DNA of 13,746 nucleotides from Bacteroidales bacterium UBA3696 (GTDB taxonomy: Bacteria; Bacteroidota; Bacteroidia; Bacteroidales; Paludibacteraceae): assembly GCA_002372135.1 (NCBI GenBank), contig DFIN01000006.1, positions 19,975 to 33,720 of the forward strand, given 5' to 3'. The number at the start of each line of letters is the position of its first letter. The first letter of the stretch is position 1. Made by a program: the position numbers and the translations under genes. The notes under the pieces were generated by a model, which was not told the origin of the DNA, searched no databases, and saw nothing but the letters and a program-made list of their open reading frames with translations. Shown here one piece after another: positions 5,973 through 13,746 of this stretch.

Positions 5973-6800
5973 ATGAACAAACACGTTTTGACGTTAATAG
6001 CAGCCCTTACTTTTGGAATTGGCACTATATGGGCAGACGACGCAGCCCACTCCGTAGGCATACAGATAGGGTTTGCAGAGCCCATCCTAAGACTGAACAC
6101 CCCCACTCCCACCCCGGCGACTGCCGCAGCGGGCTATTCGTTCAACGAAAGCGCCTCCAAACTCAATAAAGTAACCATGAACGGATTTAAGATAGGCGTT
6201 GTGTACGATGCCGGTATTGCATGGGGACTCGGGTTCTCGCTCGGTATGAACTACACCTTTGCATACCATCAAGACGCGTGGAACGACTATGCCTATCAAG
6301 AGGACGGAACCCAAGCCCCCCTACCCTATATTGACTATCGCACTCGCTACGTCTATAACCAAGGCGAGGTGTTCGTGGACTGGCAATACAAGTTTGAAAT
6401 GGCCAAACAGACCTTCCTTATCCTCTACACAGGTCCTACCATTCAGACGGGGTTCTATAAAGCTACCGACCGCTTTCGCTACAACGACAACGCTTTTATC
6501 TATGGCAAATCGGGCAACGTGAACTTGACGACTGCCCACTACTCCTTTGAAGACCAACAGGATCAATTTCTCCACCACCTGAATGTAACGTGGGGCATCG
6601 GTGCAGGTTTCCAATACAAACAGTATTTTGTACGCGGTGGTTACGACTTTGGGATCAATCCTCCGTACAGCGAGTATAGTTTTAACTATTTAGGCGAGAA
6701 GTTTCAAGTGGATATGCTAAAAGGAGACGACCGCCGTACTCGCGGTCGCCTCGATCAATGGCAAATAAAGATTGGTATGTATATCTGGCAGCAAGACTAA
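5973..6800 (+). CDS. Outer membrane beta-barrel protein of unknown function
   Basis: A 275-residue protein with a signal peptide MNKHVLTLIAALTFGIGTIWA, probably cut before the DDA that follows. The mature part alternates hydrophobic and polar residues with frequent aromatics, as in GFKIGVVYDAGIAWGLGFSL, WGIGAGFQYKQYFVRGGYDF and WQIKIGMYIWQQ. It has no transmembrane helices. This fits a small barrel of about 8 to 12 strands. A proline/threonine-rich segment near residues 42-50 lies between the first strands and may be an exposed loop. I do not recognise a specific family: the N-terminal pattern typical of PorP/SprF proteins is absent, although proteins of that family often sit beside giant T9SS adhesins. 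The gene has its own promoter and converges with the giant repeat gene, with only 11 bp between the two stop codons. Confidence 0.75.
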   Translation: MNKHVLTLIAALTFGIGTIWADDAAHSVGIQIGFAEPILRLNTPTPTPATAAAGYSFNESASKLNKVTMNGFKIGVVYDAGIAWGLGFSLGMNYTFAYHQDAWNDYAYQEDGTQAPLPYIDYRTRYVYNQGEVFVDWQYKFEMAKQTFLILYTGPTIQTGFYKATDRFRYNDNAFIYGKSGNVNLTTAHYSFEDQQDQFLHHLNVTWGIGAGFQYKQYFVRGGYDFGINPPYSEYSFNYLGEKFQVDMLKGDDRRTRGRLDQWQIKIGMYIWQQD

Positions 6801-6804
6801 TCTT

Positions 6805-6823
6805 TTGCTGCTTAGAACAGCAA
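6805..6823. other. Small hairpin across the convergent gene ends
   Basis: TTGCTG (6805-6810) and CAGCAA (6818-6823) form a 6-bp stem with a 7-base loop. It spans the stop codon of the giant gene (6812-6814) and lies just after the beta-barrel stop codon. Neither strand has a T tract next to it, so it is at best a weak terminator or an mRNA 3'-end structure. Confidence 0.35.
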
Positions 6824-9800
6824 CCATTTCTTCACTTCGTCTTTTTCTCCCTCTATCATAAATCGTATCAGGTAGGTTCCACCCGTGTAGGTGGGACCAA
6901 ATACGATTTGCGGTGAGCCATAGACCGATCCATACTTGCCCGTCATCAGTTCCTTACCGGTAACGTCAAAGACTTGGTAATCGCCCGAATATTCGGTTTC
7001 CACCACGATATGGCGCGGGTCGTTAGGCTGCACGGCACGCAAGCGAATCTTATCACCTGAAGGTATATAGTACGGTGTGTTGAGGTTGGGAACCACATCA
7101 CACGTGCGGATAATCTTACCATCGTCTGAACGAGTAAGCAACGCATAATATACAGCCGCATTCAGATTGGGAGTCATGTATATATAGGAGTGTTGCTCAC
7201 CTTGTCCAAGCACTTCTGTGCCATTCATATACCAACGTATATCGCTAAACGTATAACCTCCGTTGTAGTTTTGGTTGTACAGAGCCAATACATCGCGCCA
7301 ACGCTGCTGAATGAGCCACGAAGGATAGAGCAATCGGAACGAGAGCGGATAATCAGCCAAATGCTCGCAATCGTCATGCAAGGTAAGCGTCACATTATAA
7401 TCGTCCGGACGGACATACTGCGTTGAATCTGCCCCCTGAGGAATAGCCACCGTGATGATGCCCGAGGCGGGTACCGGCTCGCCAATCAGGTTATTGAACC
7501 CTTGCGCCACTGCCTGCGCATCAAAAGTCAAATCGTAGGTTGTAGGCGCACCGGAAACAGTCGTAAGCGTGATGAAGAGCGACTCGTCATCTGCGCAAGT
7601 CTCAGCGGTGATGGACGGAGTTACCACCATCGATTCGGACTGAACGGTAAGATCCAATATATAGATGATGCTGTCGCAACCTTTCCGACTAAACAATGTA
7701 TCGCTATAATTACCCGCTTCCATGATGGTTTGTGTGCGGTAGGTCGTCCATTGATAGGGCAGTTCGGTGTCACACATATTGTCCGTCTTCCTTTGATAAG
7801 TAGTCTGAACAAGGGTCAGGTGCAACGTAACGATACTATCATTGCCCATTGAGTTACCATTCGCAATCGTATGCGTATAAGTTCCGCTTTGGGTATAGGT
7901 TCGCCCATACCACGAGAAGGAACCGCATTCCACGGCAGTCGTATCCCCATACGTAGGCTGCGTACTATGGATGGTTAGGTGCAACGTTTCTGTGCTGTCG
8001 CAGCCCGCCGTGTTGGTCGTCGTCCATGTGTAGTCGCCACTTGCGGTATAGGTTGTGCCGTGCCATGTGTAACTGTCATTTGCCGTAACGCTCTCTTCCT
8101 TCTCTGTCGGGAGGTTCACACTGATGTTTACTTCGTCATGAGCCACACATAATGGGCGGAAAGTCAAATTATCCACTGCAAAGTCATTTCCGTATGCTAT
8201 TGCACAATGATTGAGCAATGAGATAGTAATATGTGTATTCGTTCCGCTATACCATACCTTATATATCTGCTTCCATTCGCAAGTAGTCCATTCCGGTTGG
8301 AACACTTCACTGAATGTCTCACCCGCAATATAGAACTGCAAATCTGCCAAGGTGGGCAAATCACCCCTCGAATTAGGACGATCAAAGATATTGGTCACAT
8401 AGCAGGAGAACACATAGTATGTATCAGGCTCTACATCTACTTCCGTAGAGAACACACGCAAATTACCATCCGTAATGTCACCATCCACAACCAATATCTG
8501 ACCATGGTCATCACAATTGGAAAAATTGGTATTGGCTGCTTGAGGAGTGGATACCACATTATATTCGCCCATTGAAATCTTCGCACTCGATTGCAATGTA
8601 TAATCCGTTACAAAGCCCGTATTCCCCAATTCAAAATCGCCATTATAAATTAGGTTAGAACCATATTCATACATAGCATCCAGTGTGTATCTATATTGCC
8701 CTACCGTAGTAAATGTAACCGAAGGATTGCGAGCTATTGTATCCGTCAAGTTCGTCCCACGCCACAGATAATAGTCCGCCTCATGGTCGGTGGTTAGTTG
8801 CATTGTGCCCAATTCACACAGTTGCGTCTCCGGTGCCACGATGGCAATCCCGCATGTAGTGCTAACTATCGTCAGGTGCAAGGTCAACAGACTATCACAC
8901 CCCATACTGTTAGTCAATGTATGCATATAGTCGCCGCTCGCTGTGTATGTTGTGCCATACCATACAAAACTCTCCTGCGCAGTTGCTGTTGTATCACCTA
9001 TGGTAGGTTGGTTGATGGTGAGGTGGAGTGTGCGGATACTATCACAGCCATTAATGTTCGTCAGCGTGATGGGATAATCACCGCTTGTGGTGTATTCCGT
9101 ACCGTGCCATGTGAAGGACGTACATTCAATAGCAGTGGTATCGCTTACGGTAGGTTGTGTTATGGTCAAATGGAGTGTGCGGACACTATCACAACCTGCG
9201 GCGTTGGTGGTTGTCCAGTCGTAATCACCACTTGTGGAATAGGTTGTGCCATGCCATGTGAAAGAGGTACATTCAACCGCCGTCGTATCGCTCGTGGTCG
9301 ATTGGTTAATGGTAAGGTGTAAAGTGCGAACACTATCACAGCCTGCTACATTGGTCGTAGTCCAATCATAGTCGCCACTTGACGTATATTCCGTACCATG
9401 CCATGTGAACGAGGTACATGCAACGGCAGTCGTATCGCTTGTAGTCGGGTGATTGATGGTGAGGTGAAGTGTGCGGACACTATCACAACCCGCTACATTG
9501 GTAGTCGTCCATTTATAATCTCCACTTGTCGTGTATTCTGTACCGTGCCATGTGAAGGAGGTGCATTCTATGGCAGTGGTATCGCTAACGGTCGGATAAT
9601 CCTTTGATAGTTGCAATGTGCATATCACAGAGTCGCAACCTGTCAGTACTGAACGTATCGTATCACGATACGTATCTGCCTCTGTCAATGTTCCCAAATG
9701 TTCGTGTCCTGTCCATACATAACCCGTAGATGCTGCACGACGTACAGGAACATTCGCATCCTGAGGATCGCCACCATCTGCACCATCTCCATCCAAATGA

Positions 9801-12800
9801 ATGGGCGTAGCGGGACTATCCGCACAGATACTTGCCATCTCAAAACGCATCTCTATTGACGATTGATGAATCGTCAAGTGCAATGTTCTTGTGGAATCAC
9901 AACCATTGGCGTTCGTCGTAGTCCAATCGTAATCACCGCTGGTCGTGTATGTTGTTCCATGCCATGTGAAGGATTCACATTCAACCGCCGTCGTATCACT
10001 CGTGGTCGGGTGATTGATGGTCAAGTGAAGCGTTCTTATGCTATCACAACCTGCTACGTTGGTCAGTGTGATGGGATAATCACCGCTTGTGGCGTATTCC
10101 GTGCCATGCCATACGAACGAGGTACATTCAACGGCAGTCGTATCGCTCGTAGTCGGGTGATTGATAGTCAAGTGAAGCGTTCTTGTGGAATCACAACCAG
10201 CGATGTTGGTCGTCGTCAATTCATAATCTCCACTTGTCGTGTATTCCGTACCATGCCAGGTGAAGGAGGTACATTCAACTGCCGTCGTATCACTTGTGGT
10301 CGGATGGTTGATTGTCAAATGCAATGTGCGGACACTATCACAACCTACGGCGTTGGTAGTCGTCCAATCGTAATCACCGCTCGTCGTGTATTCCGTACCA
10401 TGCCATGTGAATGCACTACACTCAACCGCTGTTGTATCACTCGTGGTGGGGTGATTGATGGTGAGGTGCAAAGTGCGTATGCTATCACAACCGGCTAGGT
10501 TGGTCGTAGTCCAATCGTAGTCACCGCTGCTTGTATATTCCGTTCCATGCCATGTGAAGGAGGTGCATTCTACGGCAGTGGTATCGCTTACAGTCGGATA
10601 ATCCTTTGATAGTTGCAGTGTGCATATCACCGAGTCGCAACCCGTTAGTACGGAACGTATCGTATCACGATAGGTTCCTGCCTCTGTCAATGTACCCAAA
10701 TGCTCATGTCCTGTCCATACATAACCCGTACTTGCTGCACGGCGTACAGGAGCATTCGCATCCTGAGGATCGCCACCATCTGCACCATCTCCATCCAAAT
10801 GAATGGGCGTAGCGGGACTATCCGCACAGATACTTGCCATCTCAAAACGCATCTCTATTGACGATTGATGAATCGTCAGATGCAAGGTGCGGACACTATC
10901 ACAACCTGCGGCGTTCGTCGTAGTCCAATCATAATCACCACTGCTTGTATATTCCGTTCCGTGCCATGTGAACGAGGTACATTCAACAGCAGTCGTATCA
11001 CTCGTGGTCGGGTGATTGATAGTCAAGTGAAGCGTTCTTGTGGAATCACAACCGGCTACATTGGTCGTCGTCCAATCGTAATCACCGCTGCTTGTATATT
11101 CCGTACCGTGCCACGTAAAGGAGGTACATTCAACCGCGGTCGTATCGCTTACGGTAGGTTGTGTTATGGTCAAATGGAGTGTGCGGACACTATCACAACC
11201 TGCGGCGTTCGTCGTAGTCCAATCATAATCACCACTGCTTGTATATTCCGTTCCGTGCCATGTGAACGAGGTACATTCAACAGCAGTCGTATCACTCGTG
11301 GTCGGGTGATTGATAGTCAAGTGAAGCGTTCTTGTGGAATCACAACCGGCTACATTGGTCGTTGTCCATTCGTAATCACCGCTCGCTATATATTCCGTTC
11401 CGTGCCATGTGAAGGATTCACATTCAATAGCCGTCGTATCGCTCGTGGTGGGTTGATTGATGGTCAAATGCAGTGTGCGGACGCTGTCACATCCTGCTAC
11501 ATTCGTTGTTGTCCAAGCATAATCTCCACTTGTCGTGTATTCAGTTCCATGCCATGTGAAGGATTCACATTCAATAGCAGTCGTGTCGCTTGTGGTCGGG
11601 TGATTGATAGTCAAGTGAAGCGTTCTTGTGGAATCACAACCTGCTGCGTTGGTGGTTGTCCAATCATAATCGCCACTTGTGGTGTATTCCGTGCCGTGCC
11701 ATGTGAATGAGGTGCACTCTATGGCGGTTGTATCGCTAACGGTCGGTTGGTTGATCGTCAAGTGCAATGTCCGTACACTATCACAACCTGCTACGTTCGT
11801 CGTCGTCCAATCGTAATCACCGCTGGTCGTGTATTCCGTGCCATGCCATGTGAATGAGGTACATTCAACGGCAGTCGTGTCACTCGTTGTCGGGTGATTG
11901 ATAGTCAAGTGAAGCGTTCTTGTGGAATCACAACCGGCTACATTGGTCGTTGTCCATTTGTAATCACCGCTTGCTGTGTATTCCGTGCCATGCCATGTAA
12001 AGGATGTACATTCAACGGCAGTCGTATCACTTACGGTAAGTTGGTTGATGGTGAGGTGCAGTGTGCGGATGCTATCACATCCTGCTACATTGGTAGTCGT
12101 CCAAGCATAATCACCGCTTGACGTATATTCCGTGCCATGCCATGTAAATGCACTACACTCAACCGCTGTCGTGTCACTGGTAGTGGGTTGGGTAATGATG
12201 AGGTGCAAAGTCCTTATGCTATCACAACTGGCGACGTTGGTCGTCGTCCAATCGTAATCACCGCTTGAGGTGTATTCCGTACCGTGCCATGTAAAGGATG
12301 TACATTCAACGGCAGTCGTGTCGCTCGTGGTCGATTGGTTAATGGTAAGATGCAAGGTTCTTATGCTATCACATCCTGCTACGTTCGTCGTCGTCCAATC
12401 GTAGTCACCGCTGCTCGTGTATTCCGTTCCGTGCCATGTGAATGCACTACACTCAACAGCAGTCGTGTCACTCGTAGTCGGGTGGTTGATGGTGAGGTGC
12501 AAAGTGCGGACACTATCACATCCTGCTACGTTTGTGGTTCTCCAGTCATAATCACCGCTGGTCGTGTATTCCGTGCCATGCCATGTAAAGGATGTACATT
12601 CAACCGCCGTCGTATCGCTCGTGGTCGGGTAATCCATTGATAGTTGCAGTGTGCATATCACCGAGTCGCAACCTGTCAGTACGGAACGAATCGTATCACG
12701 ATACGTATCTGCCTCTGTCAATGTTCCCAAATGTTCGTGTCCTGTCCATACATATCCCGTGGAGGCTGCACGACGTACAGGAACATTCGCATCCTGAGGA

Positions 12801-13746
12801 TCGCCACCATCTGCACCATCTCCATCCAAATGAATGGGCGTAGCGGGACTGTCGGCACAGATACTTGCCATCTCAAAACGCATCTCTATTGACGATTGAT
12901 GAATCGTCAGGTGCAATGTTCTTGTTGAATCACAACCTGCGACGTTCGTCGTAGTCCAATCGTAATCGCCACTTGTGGTATAGGTTGTGCCGTGCCATGT
13001 GAAGGACGTACATTCAATAGCAGTCGTATCACTTATAGTGGGGTGGTTGATTGTGAGGTGCAAGGTGCGAACGCTATCGCAACCTGCTACGTTGGTAGTT
13101 GTCCAATCATAATCGCCGCTGGTGGTATATTCCGTTCCGTGCCAGGTGAATGCACTACACTCAACCGCGGTCGTGTCACTTACGGTAGGTTGGTTGATGG
13201 TGAGGTGCAGGGTTCTAATGCTATCACAACCCGCTACATTGGTCGTTGTCCAATCGTAATCACCGCTGGTCGTGTATGTTGTTCCATGCCATGTGAAGGA
13301 TTCACATTCAACCGCCGTCGTATCACTCGTGGTCGGGTGATTGATGGTAAGGTGTAAGGTTCTTATGCTATCACAACCTGCTACGTTGGTCGTCGTCCAA
13401 TCATAATCGCCGCTGCTTGTATATTCCGTGCCGTGCCAAGTGAAGGACGTACATTCAATAGCAGTCGTATCGCTGGTGGTTGGGTGATTGATGGTAAGGT
13501 GTAAGGTTCTTACGCTATCACAACCTGCTACGTTCGTCGTCGTCCAATCGTAGTCACCGCTGCTCGTGTATTCCGTTCCGTGCCATGTGAATGCACTACA
13601 CTCAACAGCAGTCGTGTCGCTCGTGGTCGATTGGTTAATGGTAAGGTGTAAAGTGCGCACACTATCGCAACCTGCAACATTCGTTGTTGTCCAATCATAG
13701 TCACCGCTTGAGGTATAGGTTGTGCCATGCCATGTGAAGGATGTAC
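6812..13746 (-). CDS. Giant T9SS-type secreted repeat protein, N-terminus beyond the window (partial)
   Basis: The frame is open from the right edge to the TAA at 6812-6814, giving at least 2,310 residues. An apparent start near 13660 is only a GTG valine codon inside a repeat, so the true start lies outside. Domain order: 28 near-identical 49-residue units with three 90-residue spacers (8852-13746), an Ig-like segment (8660-8851), a predicted jelly-roll (8147-8659), three decayed units (7631-8095), a segment of about 190 residues beginning near CADDES (7058-7630), and a sorting domain (6815-7057). The unit core is roughly ECxSFTWHGTxYTxSGDY, then TTTNxAGCDSxRTLHLTI. Related repeats occur in large Bacteroidota surface proteins. 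I infer export across the outer membrane by T9SS and a surface role such as adhesion or matrix formation. Two cysteines per unit could form disulfides after export. No catalytic domain is visible. Copy number may be misassembled, as in any such array. Confidence 0.9.
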   Translation of the reverse strand, partial: TSFTWHGTTYTSSGDYDWTTTNVAGCDSVRTLHLTINQSTTSDTTAVECSAFTWHGTEYTSSGDYDWTTTNVAGCDSVRTLHLTINHPTTSDTTAIECTSFTWHGTEYTSSGDYDWTTTNVAGCDSIRTLHLTINHPTTSDTTAVECESFTWHGTTYTTSGDYDWTTTNVAGCDSIRTLHLTINQPTVSDTTAVECSAFTWHGTEYTTSGDYDWTTTNVAGCDSVRTLHLTINHPTISDTTAIECTSFTWHGTTYTTSGDYDWTTTNVAGCDSTRTLHLTIHQSSIEMRFEMASICADSPATPIHLDGDGADGGDPQDANVPVRRAASTGYVWTGHEHLGTLTEADTYRDTIRSVLTGCDSVICTLQLSMDYPTTSDTTAVECTSFTWHGTEYTTSGDYDWRTTNVAGCDSVRTLHLTINHPTTSDTTAVECSAFTWHGTEYTSSGDYDWTTTNVAGCDSIRTLHLTINQSTTSDTTAVECTSFTWHGTEYTSSGDYDWTTTNVASCDSIRTLHLIITQPTTSDTTAVECSAFTWHGTEYTSSGDYAWTTTNVAGCDSIRTLHLTINQLTVSDTTAVECTSFTWHGTEYTASGDYKWTTTNVAGCDSTRTLHLTINHPTTSDTTAVECTSFTWHGTEYTTSGDYDWTTTNVAGCDSVRTLHLTINQPTVSDTTAIECTSFTWHGTEYTTSGDYDWTTTNAAGCDSTRTLHLTINHPTTSDTTAIECESFTWHGTEYTTSGDYAWTTTNVAGCDSVRTLHLTINQPTTSDTTAIECESFTWHGTEYIASGDYEWTTTNVAGCDSTRTLHLTINHPTTSDTTAVECTSFTWHGTEYTSSGDYDWTTTNAAGCDSVRTLHLTITQPTVSDTTAVECTSFTWHGTEYTSSGDYDWTTTNVAGCDSTRTLHLTINHPTTSDTTAVECTSFTWHGTEYTSSGDYDWTTTNAAGCDSVRTLHLTIHQSSIEMRFEMASICADSPATPIHLDGDGADGGDPQDANAPVRRAASTGYVWTGHEHLGTLTEAGTYRDTIRSVLTGCDSVICTLQLSKDYPTVSDTTAVECTSFTWHGTEYTSSGDYDWTTTNLAGCDSIRTLHLTINHPTTSDTTAVECSAFTWHGTEYTTSGDYDWTTTNAVGCDSVRTLHLTINHPTTSDTTAVECTSFTWHGTEYTTSGDYELTTTNIAGCDSTRTLHLTINHPTTSDTTAVECTSFVWHGTEYATSGDYPITLTNVAGCDSIRTLHLTINHPTTSDTTAVECESFTWHGTTYTTSGDYDWTTTNANGCDSTRTLHLTIHQSSIEMRFEMASICADSPATPIHLDGDGADGGDPQDANVPVRRAASTGYVWTGHEHLGTLTEADTYRDTIRSVLTGCDSVICTLQLSKDYPTVSDTTAIECTSFTWHGTEYTTSGDYKWTTTNVAGCDSVRTLHLTINHPTTSDTTAVACTSFTWHGTEYTSSGDYDWTTTNVAGCDSVRTLHLTINQSTTSDTTAVECTSFTWHGTTYSTSGDYDWTTTNAAGCDSVRTLHLTITQPTVSDTTAIECTSFTWHGTEYTTSGDYPITLTNINGCDSIRTLHLTINQPTIGDTTATAQESFVWYGTTYTASGDYMHTLTNSMGCDSLLTLHLTIVSTTCGIAIVAPETQLCELGTMQLTTDHEADYYLWRGTNLTDTIARNPSVTFTTVGQYRYTLDAMYEYGSNLIYNGDFELGNTGFVTDYTLQSSAKISMGEYNVVSTPQAANTNFSNCDDHGQILVVDGDITDGNLRVFSTEVDVEPDTYYVFSCYVTNIFDRPNSRGDLPTLADLQFYIAGETFSEVFQPEWTTCEWKQIYKVWYSGTNTHITISLLNHCAIAYGNDFAVDNLTFRPLCVAHDEVNISVNLPTEKEESVTANDSYTWHGTTYTASGDYTWTTTNTAGCDSTETLHLTIHSTQPTYGDTTAVECGSFSWYGRTYTQSGTYTHTIANGNSMGNDSIVTLHLTLVQTTYQRKTDNMCDTELPYQWTTYRTQTIMEAGNYSDTLFSRKGCDSIIYILDLTVQSESMVVTPSITAETCADDESLFITLTTVSGAPTTYDLTFDAQAVAQGFNNLIGEPVPASGIITVAIPQGADSTQYVRPDDYNVTLTLHDDCEHLADYPLSFRLLYPSWLIQQRWRDVLALYNQNYNGGYTFSDIRWYMNGTEVLGQGEQHSYIYMTPNLNAAVYYALLTRSDDGKIIRTCDVVPNLNTPYYIPSGDKIRLRAVQPNDPRHIVVETEYSGDYQVFDVTGKELMTGKYGSVYGSPQIVFGPTYTGGTYLIRFMIEGEKDEVKKWLLF
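6815..7057 (-). other. T9SS C-terminal sorting domain (type A-like)
   Basis: The last 81 residues follow the type A pattern: a strand and turn YQVFDVTGKELMTG, a middle strand IVFGPTYTGGTYLIRF, and a lysine-containing hydrophobic end KKWLLF. In Porphyromonas and Flavobacterium such domains direct passage through the outer membrane and are often removed when the protein is attached to the surface. It matches by pattern; no profile search was run. Confidence 0.75.
7058..7630 (-). other. Non-repetitive segment before the sorting domain
   Basis: About 191 residues of the giant protein carrying TAETCADDESLFITL, YDLTFDAQAVAQGF, YPSWLIQQRWRDVLALYN and IRWYMNGTEVLGQGEQHSY. Segments of this style precede the sorting domain in other large Bacteroidales proteins. 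The start (a Cys-Ala-Asp motif followed by beta strands) resembles the start of the 90-residue spacers (ICADSPATPIHL), so the spacers may derive from a truncated copy of it. Function unknown. Confidence 0.5.
7631..8095 (-). repeat. Three decayed copies of the 49-residue unit
   Basis: Units of 49, 51 and 55 residues follow the jelly-roll. The first keeps SYTWHGTTYTASGDYTW and GCDSTETLHLTI but has lost the first cysteine. The second has GSFSWYGRTYTQSGTYTHT and NDS in place of CDS. The third keeps only the spacing plus GCDSIIYILDLT. They mark the old, non-homogenised edge of the array. Confidence 0.8.
8147..8659 (-). other. Predicted jelly-roll (carbohydrate-binding-like) module
   Basis: 171 residues of the giant protein starting SNLIYNGDFELGNTGF, then DTYYVFSCYVTNI, LADLQFYIAGETFSEVF, a tryptophan-rich strand with WYSGTNTHITISLLNH and the end GNDFAVDNLTF. 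The opening NGDFE and closing FAVDNLTF are typical of galactose-binding-like jelly-rolls in secreted Bacteroidota proteins. This is the only module in the window likely to bind a defined ligand, perhaps a glycan. Assigned by pattern only. Confidence 0.6.
9587..9856 (-). repeat. Spacer module, copy 3 (90 residues)
   Basis: A 270-bp in-frame insert in the array. The first half (IEMRFEMASICADSPATPIHL) is unlike the main unit except for its cysteine. Next come an aspartate/glycine-rich loop DGDGADGGDPQD and a dibasic VPVRR. The second half (GYVWTGHEHLGTLTEADTY, then GCDSVICTLQLS) is a diverged version of the main unit. Confidence 0.9.
10589..10858 (-). repeat. Spacer module, copy 2 (90 residues)
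   Basis: Same 270-bp module, 1,002 bp from copy 3, with five main units in between. It differs slightly in protein (NAPV for NVPV, EAGTY for EADTY) and at several silent sites. It is the most divergent of the three copies. Confidence 0.9.
12620..12889 (-). repeat. Spacer module, copy 1 (90 residues)
   Basis: Same 270-bp module, 2,031 bp from copy 2, with twelve main units in between. It is closer to copy 3 than to copy 2 in DNA. It ends SMDYPTT where the other two end SKDYPTV. Confidence 0.9.

Larger units (their letters stand above)
8852..13746 (-). repeat. Tandem array of 147-bp (49-residue) units, 27 full plus one partial
   Basis: Each unit begins S/G-DTTA, has EC at positions 7-8, FTWHGTxYT around 11-19, SGDY around 21-24, GCDS at 33-36, TLHLTI around 39-44, and a short variable linker (NHPTT, NQPTV, NQSTT, TQPTV). 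Units before a spacer are 48 residues long and end HQSS. Variation is concentrated at positions 9-10 (TS, SA or ES), 17 (E or T), 19-20, 25 (D, A, K, E or P) and the linker. The last unit (8852-8998) is the most diverged and lacks the first cysteine. The array continues past the right edge. Confidence 0.95.

Noticed and set aside
9863..11710. Long plus-strand open frames opposite the giant gene
   Set aside because: They are antisense images of the 147-bp units, with the same periodicity and a biased Cys/Arg/Gly composition. They have no promoter or leader of their own.
13658..13660. GTG as the start of the giant gene
   Set aside because: It is the valine of GCDSV inside a repeat, and the same frame continues in perfect register to the window edge.
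8852..13746. CRISPR array or retroelement-type variable repeat
   Set aside because: The period is 147 bp, entirely in frame and translated. There are no short palindromic repeats with unique spacers, and no reverse transcriptase or cas gene is present.

Overview
This window most likely comes from a member of the Bacteroidota, probably the order Bacteroidales. Three things point there. Four genes or gene pairs are preceded by the phylum's promoter -7 element TAnnTTTG, in each case as TACTTTTG, and two of these also have a well-spaced -33 TTTG. Start codons lack Shine-Dalgarno sequences. The giant secreted protein ends in a type IX secretion (T9SS) style C-terminal sorting domain and is built from a repeat type seen in large Bacteroidota surface proteins. 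The genus cannot be read from this sequence.

Layout. Positions 1-75 hold most of a tRNA-Leu(CAA), cut at the window edge, followed by a strong hairpin terminator that has a T tract on both strands. Positions 153-4304 hold four minus-strand genes. In transcription order they are a secreted class A acid phosphatase (PAP2 family), a small OmpR-type DNA-binding protein without a receiver domain, a calycin-like lipoprotein, and a non-SusC TonB-dependent outer membrane receptor. The phosphatase and regulator are 8 bp apart, and the lipoprotein and receptor 9 bp apart, so these look like two cotranscribed pairs. Between the pairs lies a promoter whose -33 position is occupied by a direct repeat, TTTAAG-N5-CTTAAG, of the kind bound by OmpR/PhoB-type regulators. 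The four genes may form one nutrient-acquisition module with its own regulator. The substrate is unknown.

Positions 4483-5826 hold a plus-strand hexameric glutamate dehydrogenase, divergent from the phosphatase and closed by an intrinsic terminator. Next is a plus-strand outer membrane beta-barrel protein (5973-6800). It converges with the 3' end of a giant minus-strand gene (6812 to beyond 13746).

The giant gene fills half of the window. Reading from the edge, it encodes 28 copies (one partial) of a 49-residue, 147-bp unit with two cysteines. Three copies of a 90-residue spacer module interrupt the array. After it come an Ig-like segment, a predicted jelly-roll module, three decayed repeat units, a conserved-looking segment of about 190 residues, and the sorting domain. 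The N-terminus lies outside the window. This protein is probably exported by T9SS and attached to or released from the cell surface.

The observations most worth following are the receiver-less regulator whose C-terminal half looks like a histidine-kinase ATPase domain stripped of its catalytic boxes, its candidate operator, and the hierarchical, recombining repeat array.
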